From: Cryobacterium gelidum
GTDB taxonomy: Bacteria; Actinomycetota; Actinomycetes; Actinomycetales; Microbacteriaceae
DNA: 64,000 bases
Reading direction: 5' to 3'
NCBI RefSeq assembly: GCF_004403985.1
Contig: NZ_SOHL01000009.1
Location: 96,580-160,579, forward strand
Shown here: in pieces, positions 52,197-61,577 of the stretch
Position numbering within the stretch: the stretch's first letter is position 1
Layout: each line of letters begins with the position of its first letter
Notes under the pieces: generated by a model
Databases searched by the model: none
Told to the model about the DNA's origin: nothing
Seen by the model: only the letters and a program-made list of their open reading frames with translations
Translations under genes and position numbers: made by a program

Positions 52197-54170
52197 ATGA
52201 CGGTTAAAATTGACACCCTTCTGCACGAAACGCGTCGATTCGCGCCCACCCCGGAGTTCGCCGCACAGACAGCGGCGACACCAGACCTGTATACCGAGGC
52301 ACAGAAGGACCCTGCCATGTTTTGGGCTGATCAGGCCCGTAATCTGCTGCACTGGCATAAGCCGTTCACCAAGACCCTCGACTGGACCAACCCACCGTTC
52401 GCCAAGTGGTTTGAAGACGGCGAACTCAACGTCGCCTACAACTGCCTCGACCGCCACGTTCTCGCCGGCAACGGCGATCGCGTCGCGCTCTACTTCGAGG
52501 GCGAGCCGGGCGATTCTCGCAGCTATACCTACGCCGAACTGACCACCGAAGTCAAAAAGGCCGCGAACGTCCTGCTCGGGCTCGGCGTCACGGCCGGCGA
52601 CCGCGTGGCCGTCTACCTCCCAATGATTCCCGAGGCCGTCATCTCCATGCTCGCCGTCGCGCGCATCGGCGCCGTGCACTCCGTCATCTTCGGCGGATTC
52701 AGCGCCGAAAGCCTGCGCTCGCGCATCGACGACGCCAACGCCGTGCTCGTCATCACGGCCGATGGCGGCTACCGCAAGGGCAAAATCAGTGCCCTCAAGC
52801 CCGCCGTCGACGCCGCACTGCAGACCAATGACTCCTCGGTGAAGAACGTGCTCGTCGTCAAGCGCACCGGCCAGGACGTGCAGTGGAACGACCGCGACAC
52901 CTGGTGGGCCGATGCCATGGAAACCGCTTCCCCCGACCACGAAGCGCAAAGTTTTCCGGCCGAGAACCCGCTCTTCATCCTGTATACATCCGGCACGACC
53001 GGCGCGCCCAAGGGCATCTTGCACACCAGCGGCGGCTACCTGACGCAAAACGCGTTCACCCACCAGACTGTGTTTGATCTCAAGCCCGAAACGGATGTGT
53101 ACTGGTGCACCGCCGACGTCGGCTGGATCACCGGACACAGCTACGTGGTCTACGGACCACTTGCCAACGGCGCAACCCAGGTGCTCTATGAGGGGACCCC
53201 CGACTCCCCCCACACCGGCCGTTGGTGGGAAATCATTGAGAAGTACAAGGTCTCGATTCTGTATACAGCGCCGACGGCTATCCGTACGTTCATGAAACTC
53301 GGCCGTCAGATTCCGCAGAAGTTCGACCTGTCGAGCCTACGCGTGCTCGGTTCGGTGGGCGAGCCCATCAACCCCGAGGCCTGGATGTGGTACCGCGAAG
53401 TCATCGGCAACAACCTCACGCCGATCGTGGACACCTGGTGGCAGACCGAGACCGGATCGATCATGGTCTCGGCTCTCGCGGGCCTCACGCAGACCAAGCC
53501 GGGCGCTGCCCAGGTTCCAGTTCCGGGTATCACCGTTGACGTGCTCGATGATGACGGCGTGCATGTTGGCCATGGCAATGGCGGGCTCCTGGTGGTCACG
53601 CAGCCCTGGCCGGCCATGCTTCGCGGCATCTGGGGCGATCCGGAACGCTTCAAGGAGACCTACTGGGACAAATTCGAGGGTACGACCGGCGCGAAGGACG
53701 GCCCGCTGTACTTCGCCGGCGACGGCGCCCGTCTCGACCACGACGGTGACATCTGGTTGCTCGGCCGCGTCGACGACGTGATGAACGTGTCGGGCCACCG
53801 CCTGTCCACCGCCGAGATCGAGTCGTCCCTGGTTGCGCACTCGCTCACGGCTGAAGCCGCCGTGGTCGGTGCAGCCGACGAGACGACCGGCCAAGCCGTC
53901 GTCGCGTTCGTCGTGATCAAGTTCAGCCAGGCTGAGATCGCTTCCCACGAGGACATCGCCGGCATTCTGCGGGCCCACGTCGCCCAACAGATCGGTGCAA
54001 TCGCCCGCCCGCGTGACATCTTCATCGTCGACGAGCTGCCGAAGACCCGGTCGGGCAAGATCATGCGGCGCCTGCTGCGCGATGTGGCCGAGGGCCGCGA
54101 GGTCGGCGACACGACGACCCTCGCCGACACCATGGTGATGAACACCATCGCAGCGCAGATTAGAAAGTAG
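52197..54170 (+). CDS. acsA: Acetyl-CoA synthetase
   Basis: 657-aa enzyme activating acetate with ATP and CoA. YTSGTTGAPKG is the AMP-binding P-loop and WWQTETGS the acyl-adenylate motif; PKTRSGKIMRR near the C terminus carries the Lys that is acetylated for control. AAAGGAG precedes the ATG at a rather long spacing of about 12. It stands alone, rightward, opposite the tad/6C transcripts. A palindrome and a hairpin lie in the leader. A RamB-type regulator is encoded at 7.6 kb, but no clear site for it is seen here. Confidence 0.97.
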   Translation: MTVKIDTLLHETRRFAPTPEFAAQTAATPDLYTEAQKDPAMFWADQARNLLHWHKPFTKTLDWTNPPFAKWFEDGELNVAYNCLDRHVLAGNGDRVALYFEGEPGDSRSYTYAELTTEVKKAANVLLGLGVTAGDRVAVYLPMIPEAVISMLAVARIGAVHSVIFGGFSAESLRSRIDDANAVLVITADGGYRKGKISALKPAVDAALQTNDSSVKNVLVVKRTGQDVQWNDRDTWWADAMETASPDHEAQSFPAENPLFILYTSGTTGAPKGILHTSGGYLTQNAFTHQTVFDLKPETDVYWCTADVGWITGHSYVVYGPLANGATQVLYEGTPDSPHTGRWWEIIEKYKVSILYTAPTAIRTFMKLGRQIPQKFDLSSLRVLGSVGEPINPEAWMWYREVIGNNLTPIVDTWWQTETGSIMVSALAGLTQTKPGAAQVPVPGITVDVLDDDGVHVGHGNGGLLVVTQPWPAMLRGIWGDPERFKETYWDKFEGTTGAKDGPLYFAGDGARLDHDGDIWLLGRVDDVMNVSGHRLSTAEIESSLVAHSLTAEAAVVGAADETTGQAVVAFVVIKFSQAEIASHEDIAGILRAHVAQQIGAIARPRDIFIVDELPKTRSGKIMRRLLRDVAEGREVGDTTTLADTMVMNTIAAQIRK

Positions 54171-54184
54171 CGCGCACCACCCGC

Positions 54185-54224
54185 AAAAAACTGAGGCCGC
54201 TATCCACCCGGACGGCGGCCTCAG
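54185..54224. terminator. Hairpin after acsA
   Basis: Perfect 10-base arms CTGAGGCCGC (54191-54200) and GCGGCCTCAG (54215-54224) with a 14-base loop. An A-run precedes the left arm (54185-54190), giving a T-run on the minus strand only. It begins 14 bases after the acsA stop. Confidence 0.65.
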
Positions 54225-54272
54225 TCGTGCGGCGCACCCCCGAGACTGAGCTTTCCGCCCTACTGTGCGGGC

Positions 54273-54764
54273 ATGACTCGAGCAGCGGTACCCGTGCGGG
54301 GTCGCCCCGGCCGGCTCGATGCTCTGCGCGGGGTGGCCGCCATCATTGTGCTGGTACACCACGTGTCTCTATGACGGTGCCGCAGATCGCCACAGCCTAC
54401 GAGTCGAGTGGCGGCGTGAGGCTGTGCTCCGTTGGCTGGTGGGCCACGCTGTCCCCGTTGCAGGTTCTGCTCGCCTGGCGCTGCGGGTGGCCGGCGCCTG
54501 TGTGATTGTGGCTACGGTCGCCTTCTGGCCGCGTGCGCGCACGCCCAAATTTCCAGCCATCCAGCGAGAGGGCACCTATTAGCCTGGCTCGGCTCGGTCA
54601 GCTTCAGTCTGTATCTCGTGCGTTTCCCCATCGTGGTGGCGGGCGCGCTGCTCGCCCAGCTGATCACCATGTGGGTCGAACAGCCGGCGCAGAAATACGG
54701 CACGCGGGCCGGGGTATCCGTTTCATGGCGGATGCCCCGGCCCGCGCGGCCGACGCGCGTCTAA
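54273..54764 (+). pseudogene. Remnant of an acyltransferase-3 (OafA-like) gene
   Basis: The first 33 codons from ATG 54273 read like the start of an acyltransferase 3 (RLDALRGVAAIIVLVHHVSL) and end in TGA. In another frame further on, LAWLGSVSFSLYLVRFPIVV and MWVEQPAQKYG match the C-terminal end of the same family. The catalytic middle, several hundred residues, is gone. This is an internally deleted, frameshifted remnant. Confidence 0.72.
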
Positions 54765-54779
54765 ACGCCCCCTGAGGCG

Positions 54780-55250
54780 TTAAGCGAACGCGACGACGAG
54801 CTCGACTTCGACCGGGGCGTCGAGCGGTAGCACCGCAACGCCGACGGCTGACCGCGCGTGCCGACCGATGTCGCCGAAGATCTCGACGAGTACATCGGAG
54901 GCGCCGTTGACGACGGTCGGCTGGCCGGTGAACGACGGATCGGAGGCGACGAAGCCGGTGACCTTGACCACCTGGGTGATGCGGTCGAGCGATCCGATCA
55001 CGCTCTTGATGGCGGCGAGGCCGTTGAGCGCGCAGGTGCGGGCATAGTCCTGTGCGTCAGGGGCGGGAACGAGGCCGTGGCCGTCGCCGACCTTGCCGGT
55101 GGCGGGCAACGCCCCCGCGACCATGGGCAACTGACCAGCGGTGTAGACGAACCCGTTGCTGATCACCGCGGGCAGGTAGGCGGCCACCGGAGGCACGACG
55201 CTCGGCAGCTCAATGCCCAATTCGGCCAGGCGTGCTTCGATGTGCGACAC
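54780..55250 (-). CDS. ridA: RidA/YjgF-family deaminase
   Basis: 156 aa. The pattern VVPPVAAYLPAVISNGFVYTAGQLP, then NGLAAIKSVIGSLDRITQVVKVTGFV and PLDAPVEVELVVAF, is the long actinobacterial form of RidA, which hydrolyses reactive enamine/imine intermediates. The usual catalytic Arg position near the C terminus is not obvious, so activity is uncertain. The GTG at 55250 begins two bases after the stop of the DUF4177 gene. The pair is co-transcribed leftward. Confidence 0.9.
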   Translation of the reverse strand: MSHIEARLAELGIELPSVVPPVAAYLPAVISNGFVYTAGQLPMVAGALPATGKVGDGHGLVPAPDAQDYARTCALNGLAAIKSVIGSLDRITQVVKVTGFVASDPSFTGQPTVVNGASDVLVEIFGDIGRHARSAVGVAVLPLDAPVEVELVVAFA

Positions 55251-55252
55251 GC

Positions 55253-55420
55253 TTATGCCTCTTGCCTGGGCGCCAGCGGGCGCTTCAAGTAAGCAACCAG
55301 GCCACCCTCTGGGCCGGCTACGACCTGGACGAGTTCCCACCCATCAGAGCCCCAGTTGTTCAAAATGGCGGCCGTATTGTGGATCATCAACGGCGTTGTG
55401 AGGTATTCCCAGGTGGGCAT
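55253..55420 (-). CDS. DUF4177-family small protein
   Basis: 55 aa: TWEYLTTPL at the start, then WGSDGWELVQVV, the DUF4177 signature. TAGGAG lies four bases before the ATG. It is tightly coupled to ridA. A small DUF4177 protein next to RidA is also found in the equivalent mycobacterial position. Function unknown. Confidence 0.85.
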   Translation of the reverse strand: MPTWEYLTTPLMIHNTAAILNNWGSDGWELVQVVAGPEGGLVAYLKRPLAPRQEA

Positions 55421-55470
55421 GTGGCTCCTATTGAGGCGGGCATTCAGATTTGTCGCTTAAGCTCAATTCT

Positions 55471-58083
55471 ATGTCTGCCAAAAATCGAACCGTGAGCGGG
55501 GCTCTGGGGGGTTTCCTGGGTCTCGTCGGGATGAGTGCCGTCGCCGGCATTCTCGTGACCGCCGCCGTCGCCCCAGCCGTTGCCCTCTCTGGCATGGCTG
55601 CTACGAACACCATCAACGTGTTCGACAGCCTGCCCGAGTATCTCTCCATCGATCGGCTCTCTCAGAAAAGCAACATCTACGCGTCGACCAACGCCGAGGA
55701 TCCGGTGGGTTCTCGCGTGCTCCTCGCCTCGTTCTACGAGCAGAACCGGGTCGACGTGGCGTCCGACGCGATCAGCCAGTTCGCCAAGGATGCGGCGATT
55801 GCTGGCGAAGATCCCCGCTTCATGGAGCACGGCGGCGTGGACATTCAGTCCAGCTTCAACGGCGCCGTGCAAACCCTGGCCGGCGGCGGAACCCGTGGTG
55901 GCTCGTCGATCACCCAGCAATATGTCAAGAACGTGCTCGTTCAAAAGTGCGAGGTCATGACCGATGTCGACGCGGCCAAGGCCTGCTATAGCGATGCCAC
56001 CAAAACGACGGCTGACCGCAAGTTGCGCGAGATGCGTCTGGCCATCGGCATCGAGAAGAAGTACGAGAAGGCCGACATCCTTCGCGGCTACCTGAACATC
56101 GCCGGCTTCGGCGGATCGGTCTACGGCATCGAAGCCGCCGCGAGCTATTACTTCAACACCACCGCGCTGAACCTGACGCTGCCGCAGGCGGCCAGCCTGG
56201 TAGCGATCGTGAACAATCCGGTGAAGTTCCAGCTCGATCGCCCGGATAGCGAAACCAACGGCGCGGCCAACGGGTATGCCGCCAATAAGGGGCGTCGCGA
56301 CTACATCCTCGATGAGATGCTCAAGCACGACAAGATCGCCCAGGTCGACTACGACGCCGCCATCGCAGCGCCGATCGAGCCGGTCATCACCGTGCCGAGC
56401 ACCGGCTGCCAGACGGCCGGAGGCAGCGCCTACTTCTGTGACTACGTCACCAAGATCCTGAAGTCCGATCCCACCTTCGGCGAGGATGCTGACACGCGCC
56501 TCGCGAATTTCCAGCGCGGCGGATTTGACGTGTACACCACGCTCGACCTCGACCTGCAGGCTGCCGCGGAGACTTCCCTCAACAAGTACGTCCCCAAGAC
56601 GTATCCCGGCTGGGATGTGGGCGGGGTGGTTTCGAGCGTCAAGGTGGGAACCGGCGAGGTGCTCGCCATGGCGCAGAACAAGGACTACAGCCAGATGGAG
56701 CAGCCCGCCGGCAGCACCTTCACCAGCATCAACTACAACACAGACCGCGCCACGGGCGGTTCCGGCGGCTTTCAACCCGGTTCAACCTATAAGGTCTTCA
56801 CACTAGCCGAGTGGCTCAAGGAGGGGCACGCCCTCACCGAACGGGTCAACTCTCGAGTCAAGTCAAACTGGGGAACATTCCAGGACAGCTGCTTCGGGCC
56901 GCAGAACTATGACGCCCAAGGGTTCAGCCCGCGCAATGACGGCGGCGAGGGTGGCCCCAATGAATCGGCGCTGAACTCGACCACCCGGTCGATCAACACC
57001 GGCTTCATCGGTATGGCCAAAAAGCTCGACCTCTGCGGAATTCGTAAGACCGCTGAGGCCTTCGACGTGCACGCGGCAAGCGGCGGCGAACTCGGCCAGA
57101 ACGCCTCATCGGTAATCGGCACGAACTACATCGCCCCGCTTTCCATGGCGGTCGCGTTCGCCGGCATCGCCAACAACGGCATGACCTGCACCCCTGTCGT
57201 TATTCGCAGCATGATCAGTTCCGACGGAGCCGAGCTGCCGATCCCCAAGTCGACGTGCACGCAGTCGGTGTCACCGGAGGTGGCCGCTGGAATGCAGTAC
57301 GCCATGCAGACCACGACAACCGGCAATGGAACAGCCGCCGCCTCGGGCCGGCGCACCTCGCCCCGGGAACCGATCATCGGTAAGACCGGAACCACCGACA
57401 AGGCCAAAGACACCTGGATGAGCGGTGCCAGCAGCAAGGTTGCCACCGTCGTCGGCGTGGTCAACGTGAGCGGCCCGTTCAAGAATCAGCGCTTCACTAC
57501 CCTCAACGGCGTCCGCGCGTCCGAGATCCGCCACTACGTCTGGCCCGACGTCATGAGTGTCGCCAACGCCAAGTACGGCGGCGAGGCCTTTCCCGAAGCC
57601 TCCTCCAGCGTGATCAACGCGGTGGCCGTTCCGGTTCCCGATGTGCGCGGCGAGTCAATGGCCCGAGCCAAGAGCACCGTCGAGGCGGCCGGATTCCTGT
57701 TCGTCGACGGCGGCGTGACCAGCTCAGCATTGCCCGCCGGTACGGTGGCCAGTACGGACCCGGCCGGCGGCTCGGCATCTACTCGCGGTGCCACCGTCAC
57801 GGCATTCTCGAGCGACGGCACCGGCGTGACCGTTCCCGACGTCATCGGCAAGAGTGAAACGGATGCCCGCGGCACACTCACCGGGGCTCCGTACACCTTC
57901 ACCGTGGCCAAGACCGAACAGCCGACCACCGACAAAGCCCAGGACGGCAAGGTGCTTGCGATTCAGCCCGGAGCGGGAACGGCCAGCCGCCCTGGGGACA
58001 CCGTGACCATAGTCATCGGCAAGTTCACCGCGCCCGCCCCAGCCGCGCCCGACAAGGGCAACAACAACGGCGAGAACGGATGA
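55471..58083 (+). CDS. Class A penicillin-binding protein with PASTA domains (PonA2-like)
   Basis: 870-aa bifunctional peptidoglycan synthase. An N-terminal membrane anchor (residues about 15-45) is followed by the GT51 glycosyltransferase domain (AGEDPRFMEHGGVD, GGSSITQQYVKN, ILRGYLNIAGFG). The transpeptidase domain has SxxK in PGSTYKVF, SxN in TRSINTGF and KTG in GKTGTTD. Two PASTA repeats (VPVPDVRGESM, VTVPDVIGKSE) close the protein. I chose ATG 55471, with TAAGCT and seven bases upstream, over 55450. Its stop overlaps the start of the phosphoesterase gene. Confidence 0.95.
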   Translation: MSAKNRTVSGALGGFLGLVGMSAVAGILVTAAVAPAVALSGMAATNTINVFDSLPEYLSIDRLSQKSNIYASTNAEDPVGSRVLLASFYEQNRVDVASDAISQFAKDAAIAGEDPRFMEHGGVDIQSSFNGAVQTLAGGGTRGGSSITQQYVKNVLVQKCEVMTDVDAAKACYSDATKTTADRKLREMRLAIGIEKKYEKADILRGYLNIAGFGGSVYGIEAAASYYFNTTALNLTLPQAASLVAIVNNPVKFQLDRPDSETNGAANGYAANKGRRDYILDEMLKHDKIAQVDYDAAIAAPIEPVITVPSTGCQTAGGSAYFCDYVTKILKSDPTFGEDADTRLANFQRGGFDVYTTLDLDLQAAAETSLNKYVPKTYPGWDVGGVVSSVKVGTGEVLAMAQNKDYSQMEQPAGSTFTSINYNTDRATGGSGGFQPGSTYKVFTLAEWLKEGHALTERVNSRVKSNWGTFQDSCFGPQNYDAQGFSPRNDGGEGGPNESALNSTTRSINTGFIGMAKKLDLCGIRKTAEAFDVHAASGGELGQNASSVIGTNYIAPLSMAVAFAGIANNGMTCTPVVIRSMISSDGAELPIPKSTCTQSVSPEVAAGMQYAMQTTTTGNGTAAASGRRTSPREPIIGKTGTTDKAKDTWMSGASSKVATVVGVVNVSGPFKNQRFTTLNGVRASEIRHYVWPDVMSVANAKYGGEAFPEASSSVINAVAVPVPDVRGESMARAKSTVEAAGFLFVDGGVTSSALPAGTVASTDPAGGSASTRGATVTAFSSDGTGVTVPDVIGKSETDARGTLTGAPYTFTVAKTEQPTTDKAQDGKVLAIQPGAGTASRPGDTVTIVIGKFTAPAPAAPDKGNNNGENG

Positions 58084-59072
58084 CCGCGCATCGTCGCTTC
58101 GGTGACGGCGGACAGCTCATCGGCGCGACGCTCGCGGCTGTTGGCGCCGTCGGCCTCGCCGCCTTCGCCTGGGGTGCGCTCGTGGAGCGCACCCGGTTCA
58201 CCCTGCGTGAGGTGAGCGTTCCGGTGCTCGCGCCGGGTTCGGCTCCCATCCGGGTGCTGCACCTCTCCGACCTGCACATGGCTCCGTGGCAGAAAAACAA
58301 GCAGGAGTGGGTGCGCAGCCTCGCCGCGCTGGAGCCCGACCTCGTAGTCGACACCGGCGACAATCTTGGGCATAAAGACGGCGTCAGTGGCATCGAGTAT
58401 GCCCTCGCGCCGTTCCGGGGCATTCCCGGTGTATTCGTCAACGGTTCCAACGACTACGTCGCGCCGCAGTTGAAGAACCCGTTCACCTACTTCGGCGGCC
58501 CGTCGCGTTTGCGCGCCGTGCGTCGGGATGAGCTCGACACCGACGCCTTACGCCGGGTGTTTACCGATCTCGGCTGGACCGACATCAATAATGCGGCCGA
58601 GTCCCTTGATCTTAGAGACACCCACGTGGAGTTCTTCGGCGTCGACGACCCGCACATCGGGCGTGACCGGCTCGATTTGATCACGCGCGCGATCGACGAT
58701 CTTCGGGCCAACGATCCGCTCGGCGACGACGTCTGGCCCGACCCGGAAGAAGCCGCGGCCCCGCGGTCCACGCTCACGGTTGGTGTCGCGCACGCACCGT
58801 ACCAACGTGTGTTGAACTCCTTCGTGAATCACGGCGCACAGCTGATTCTGGCCGGCCACACCCACGGCGGCCAAGTTTGCGTGCCCGGTTTTGGTGCGCT
58901 CGTGACCAATTGCGATATTCCGCGGCGCCAGGTGAAGGGTTTGAGCACCTGGAACCACGGCTTGCGCACCGCGTTCCTGAACGTCTCGGCGGGCCTCGGC
59001 ACCTCGATTTACGCGCCGGTTCGCTTCGCCTGTCCGCCCGAGGCGACCCTGCTCACCCTGACTGCCAGCTAA
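58080..59072 (+). CDS. Membrane-associated metallophosphoesterase
   Basis: 330 aa. An N-terminal helix (about 14-34) is followed by a calcineurin-type domain with DLHM, DTGDN, NGSND and GHTHGGQ, a full two-metal site. The ATG overlaps the PBP stop (ATGA). PBP-phosphoesterase pairs are conserved in actinobacteria, where this protein is thought to act on an envelope substrate such as a lipid phosphate; the substrate is not known here. Confidence 0.92.
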   Translation: MTAHRRFGDGGQLIGATLAAVGAVGLAAFAWGALVERTRFTLREVSVPVLAPGSAPIRVLHLSDLHMAPWQKNKQEWVRSLAALEPDLVVDTGDNLGHKDGVSGIEYALAPFRGIPGVFVNGSNDYVAPQLKNPFTYFGGPSRLRAVRRDELDTDALRRVFTDLGWTDINNAAESLDLRDTHVEFFGVDDPHIGRDRLDLITRAIDDLRANDPLGDDVWPDPEEAAAPRSTLTVGVAHAPYQRVLNSFVNHGAQLILAGHTHGGQVCVPGFGALVTNCDIPRRQVKGLSTWNHGLRTAFLNVSAGLGTSIYAPVRFACPPEATLLTLTAS

Positions 59073-59135
59073 CTGCTCCCTCAATTCGTTGCGGGAGGCG
59101 TAGTGCGCCTATACTGATTGAGGCCCACGGGCCAT

Positions 59136-59209
59136 CGGGGTATGGCGCAGCTTGGTAGCGCGCGTCGTTCGGGACGACGAGGTCGCAGGTTCAAATCCTG
59201 TTACCCCGA
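59136..59209 (+). tRNA. tRNA-Pro (anticodon CGG)
   Basis: 74 nt without encoded CCA. The acceptor stem CGGGGTA/TACCCCG, D-arm, anticodon arm CGTCG-TTCGGGA-CGACG with CGG, and T-arm with loop TTCAAAT all fold. It decodes CCG. Confidence 0.96.
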
Positions 59210-59220
59210 CAGCAGTAGAT

Positions 59221-59263
59221 ACAACACAACCCCCCACTCCATTGGAGTGGGGGGTTGTGTTGT
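59221..59263 (+). terminator. Perfect hairpin after tRNA-Pro
   Basis: Two perfect 20-base arms (59221-59240, 59244-59263) with a 3-base loop ATT, starting 12 bases after the tRNA. The right arm ends GTTGTGTTGT. It is very stable and should block transcription in both directions. Confidence 0.9.
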
Positions 59264-59335
59264 AGGATCGCCTGTCGGCATCAGCGTTGCTCCTGCCGAG
59301 GATCGCCGGGAGACCGGCGCGAATGGATCCCGCGC

Positions 59336-60877
59336 ATGACTTCTACCCCCGTTCCCGGCGCTTCTCCCGGCGCTCCACGCCGGGCTTGGCAGGCACTGAT
59401 AGTGCTACTCGCCGGCATGTTCATGGCACTGCTCGACACCACGATCGTGAACGTGGCGCTGCCGAGCATCCGCACGAGCCTCGACGCCAGCGAGGCGACG
59501 CTGTCGTGGATCATCTCCGGCTACGCCCTCGCCTTCGGCCTCGCGCTCATTCCGGCCGGCCGGGTCGGCGATCGTTTCGGCCACAAATGGGTGTTCTTCA
59601 CCGGCCTGGCTCTGTTCACGCTCGCGAGCCTCGCCTGCGGCCTCTCCCAGAACGACCTGCAACTCATCATCGCCCGCGTCGTGCAAGGTTTGGCCGGGGG
59701 CATGTTCGTGCCCGCGGTGACCGCCGTCATTCAGCTGATGTTCCCGCCGGCAGTCCGCGGCAAGGCCTACGCGATCATGGGCTCGGTCATCGGTGTCTCC
59801 ACCGCACTCGGCCCGATCGTCGGCGGCCTCATCATCGAGGCCTTCGGCGTCGAGAACGGCTGGCGTCTGGTGTTCTGGGTGAACCTGCCAATCGGCATCC
59901 TCGCCCTGATCGCCACGGTCTTTCTCCTGCCCGGCGGCGTCGCGCTCCCCCAAACGACGCAGGTTTCGCGCACGGGCGTCGACTGGCTCGGACTCGTGCT
60001 CATCTCGGCCGGCCTGGTGGCGCTTTTGGTACCACTGATCGAGGGCCAGGACCAGGGCTGGCCACTCTGGACCGTGTTCACTCTCGCGGCCGGAGTGCTC
60101 CTCGTGGTTGCTTTCGGCGCTTGGGAAGTGTCCGTGGCCAAACGTGACGGCAACCCGCTCGTTCCCCCTCACCTCTTCTCGCACCCGGCATTCACCGGCG
60201 GCGTCGTTCTCGCGCTGGTCTATTTTGCAGCATTCACCAGCATTTTCTTTACGATTTCTATTCTCTGGCAGGCGGGTCTTGGGCGCAGTGCGCTCGAGTC
60301 GGGCCTCGTCTCCATTCCGTTCGCTATCGGCACGATTCTTGGCGCGTCGCAGAGCGACCGACTAGCCAAACGCCTCGGACGCACCATCCTCGTCGTCGGC
60401 GTGGCCCTCGTCACGATCGGCCTGATCTGGATCTGGCTGGTCATGCTGCTGACCACTCCGGGTGACCTGACCAACTGGCATCTGCTTCCACCTCTGTTCC
60501 TCGCGGGCCTCGGCAGCGGATTCTTCATCGCCCCCAACGTGTCGTTCATCGTCGCGACCGTCGACCGATCCGAGGCCGGCGGCGCAAGCGGCGTGGTCGG
60601 CGTGATGCAGCGCGTCGGCAGCGCGGTCGGTATTGCCGTGATCGGCAGTGTGTTCTTCGGCACGCTGACCGTGACCGGCCCCGGAGCGGATGCCCTGGCC
60701 ACGGCCTTCACGCACAGCGCCACGATGGCCATGGCGGTGAGCGCCGGTTTCGCCATTCTCGCTCTCGCGCTCGTGTTCGCCCTGCCCAGGCGCGTCGCCG
60801 GTAACGGTTCGGTTCCAGCGGCCGAGGAGCGAATGACGGGAGCAGGCGACCCGATTCCGGCTACCCGATCCGATTGA
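59336..60877 (+). CDS. MFS transporter, DHA2 family (14 helices)
   Basis: 513 aa with about 14 membrane helices. ALLDTTIVNVALPSI in helix 1 and GRVGDRFGHKWVF (motif A) mark a DHA2 proton-driven exporter (EmrB-like). I chose ATG 59336 (MTSTPVPG); the ribosome site is weak. Its end overlaps the convergent exported-protein gene by 17 bases. Substrate unknown. Confidence 0.9.
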   Translation: MTSTPVPGASPGAPRRAWQALIVLLAGMFMALLDTTIVNVALPSIRTSLDASEATLSWIISGYALAFGLALIPAGRVGDRFGHKWVFFTGLALFTLASLACGLSQNDLQLIIARVVQGLAGGMFVPAVTAVIQLMFPPAVRGKAYAIMGSVIGVSTALGPIVGGLIIEAFGVENGWRLVFWVNLPIGILALIATVFLLPGGVALPQTTQVSRTGVDWLGLVLISAGLVALLVPLIEGQDQGWPLWTVFTLAAGVLLVVAFGAWEVSVAKRDGNPLVPPHLFSHPAFTGGVVLALVYFAAFTSIFFTISILWQAGLGRSALESGLVSIPFAIGTILGASQSDRLAKRLGRTILVVGVALVTIGLIWIWLVMLLTTPGDLTNWHLLPPLFLAGLGSGFFIAPNVSFIVATVDRSEAGGASGVVGVMQRVGSAVGIAVIGSVFFGTLTVTGPGADALATAFTHSATMAMAVSAGFAILALALVFALPRRVAGNGSVPAAEERMTGAGDPIPATRSD

Positions 60878-61337
60878 GCTCCGTGAACGACATGGTGGCA
60901 CTCGAGCCGTCACGACAGGTCTGGTAGAGCAGATCGAAGCCGTGCGGAATGGACGCGGCGTTGTCGGTGGCCGCGTTCAGCACGACGGCGACCGGCCCAA
61001 CCCGAAAAGTCCCGGTGACGGCGCCGGTGAGGGTGATCGTGCTGCCCTCCCCGGGAAAAAGGGAACCACCACAGAACCAATGCTCGGCAATGACCGGGGT
61101 TCCGTAGTGGTGGCCAACGTCGACCGCACCCCGACAGGCGTCGATCTCGCCCTGCCACCCGGCGGTCCAGACGACCGCGGAGTAGTCGACGGGTGCCACC
61201 CCGGTCGTCTCCGCCGCGGTAATAATGGGCATGCCATCAACGATCGCGAACGGCAACACGGTGCTAGCTGCCAGGCCGATTATCGCCACGATGCCCACGA
61301 GCCGACGCTGAAATGCACGGTGCACTGCTTTGACCAC
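60861..61337 (-). CDS. Exported protein of unknown function
   Basis: 158 aa. A signal or anchor helix (RLVGIVAIIGLAASTVLPFAIV) at about 14-35 is followed by a small extracellular domain. Three Cys (DACRG, FCGGSLF, YQTCRDG) could form a disulfide. I chose GTG 61337 with AGAGGG upstream; the frame is open to 61532 but the longer N terminus lacks signal-peptide character. Family not recognised. Confidence 0.65.
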   Translation of the reverse strand: MVKAVHRAFQRRLVGIVAIIGLAASTVLPFAIVDGMPIITAAETTGVAPVDYSAVVWTAGWQGEIDACRGAVDVGHHYGTPVIAEHWFCGGSLFPGEGSTITLTGAVTGTFRVGPVAVVLNAATDNAASIPHGFDLLYQTCRDGSSATMSFTELNRIG

Positions 61338-61577
61338 GACAGCCCTCTTTCGGGACAGGAGCAGAAAACCCCCGGGCAAGTTGTCATTAAACATGCGCTC
61401 GCCGGCGCTGACCACCCTCCGATGGCATAGACCGGGAGTTGGCCGGCACAATCGTGGCAGGTCGCCATCCTCAGACTGAGCGCAGTCTGGCCCACGCCGC
61501 AGCGTTCCCCGCGCACGATCGAGCCAAGACAATACTCGAGTTGGACGTCATCGATTCTGTCTGCTACCTTCTCCAGC

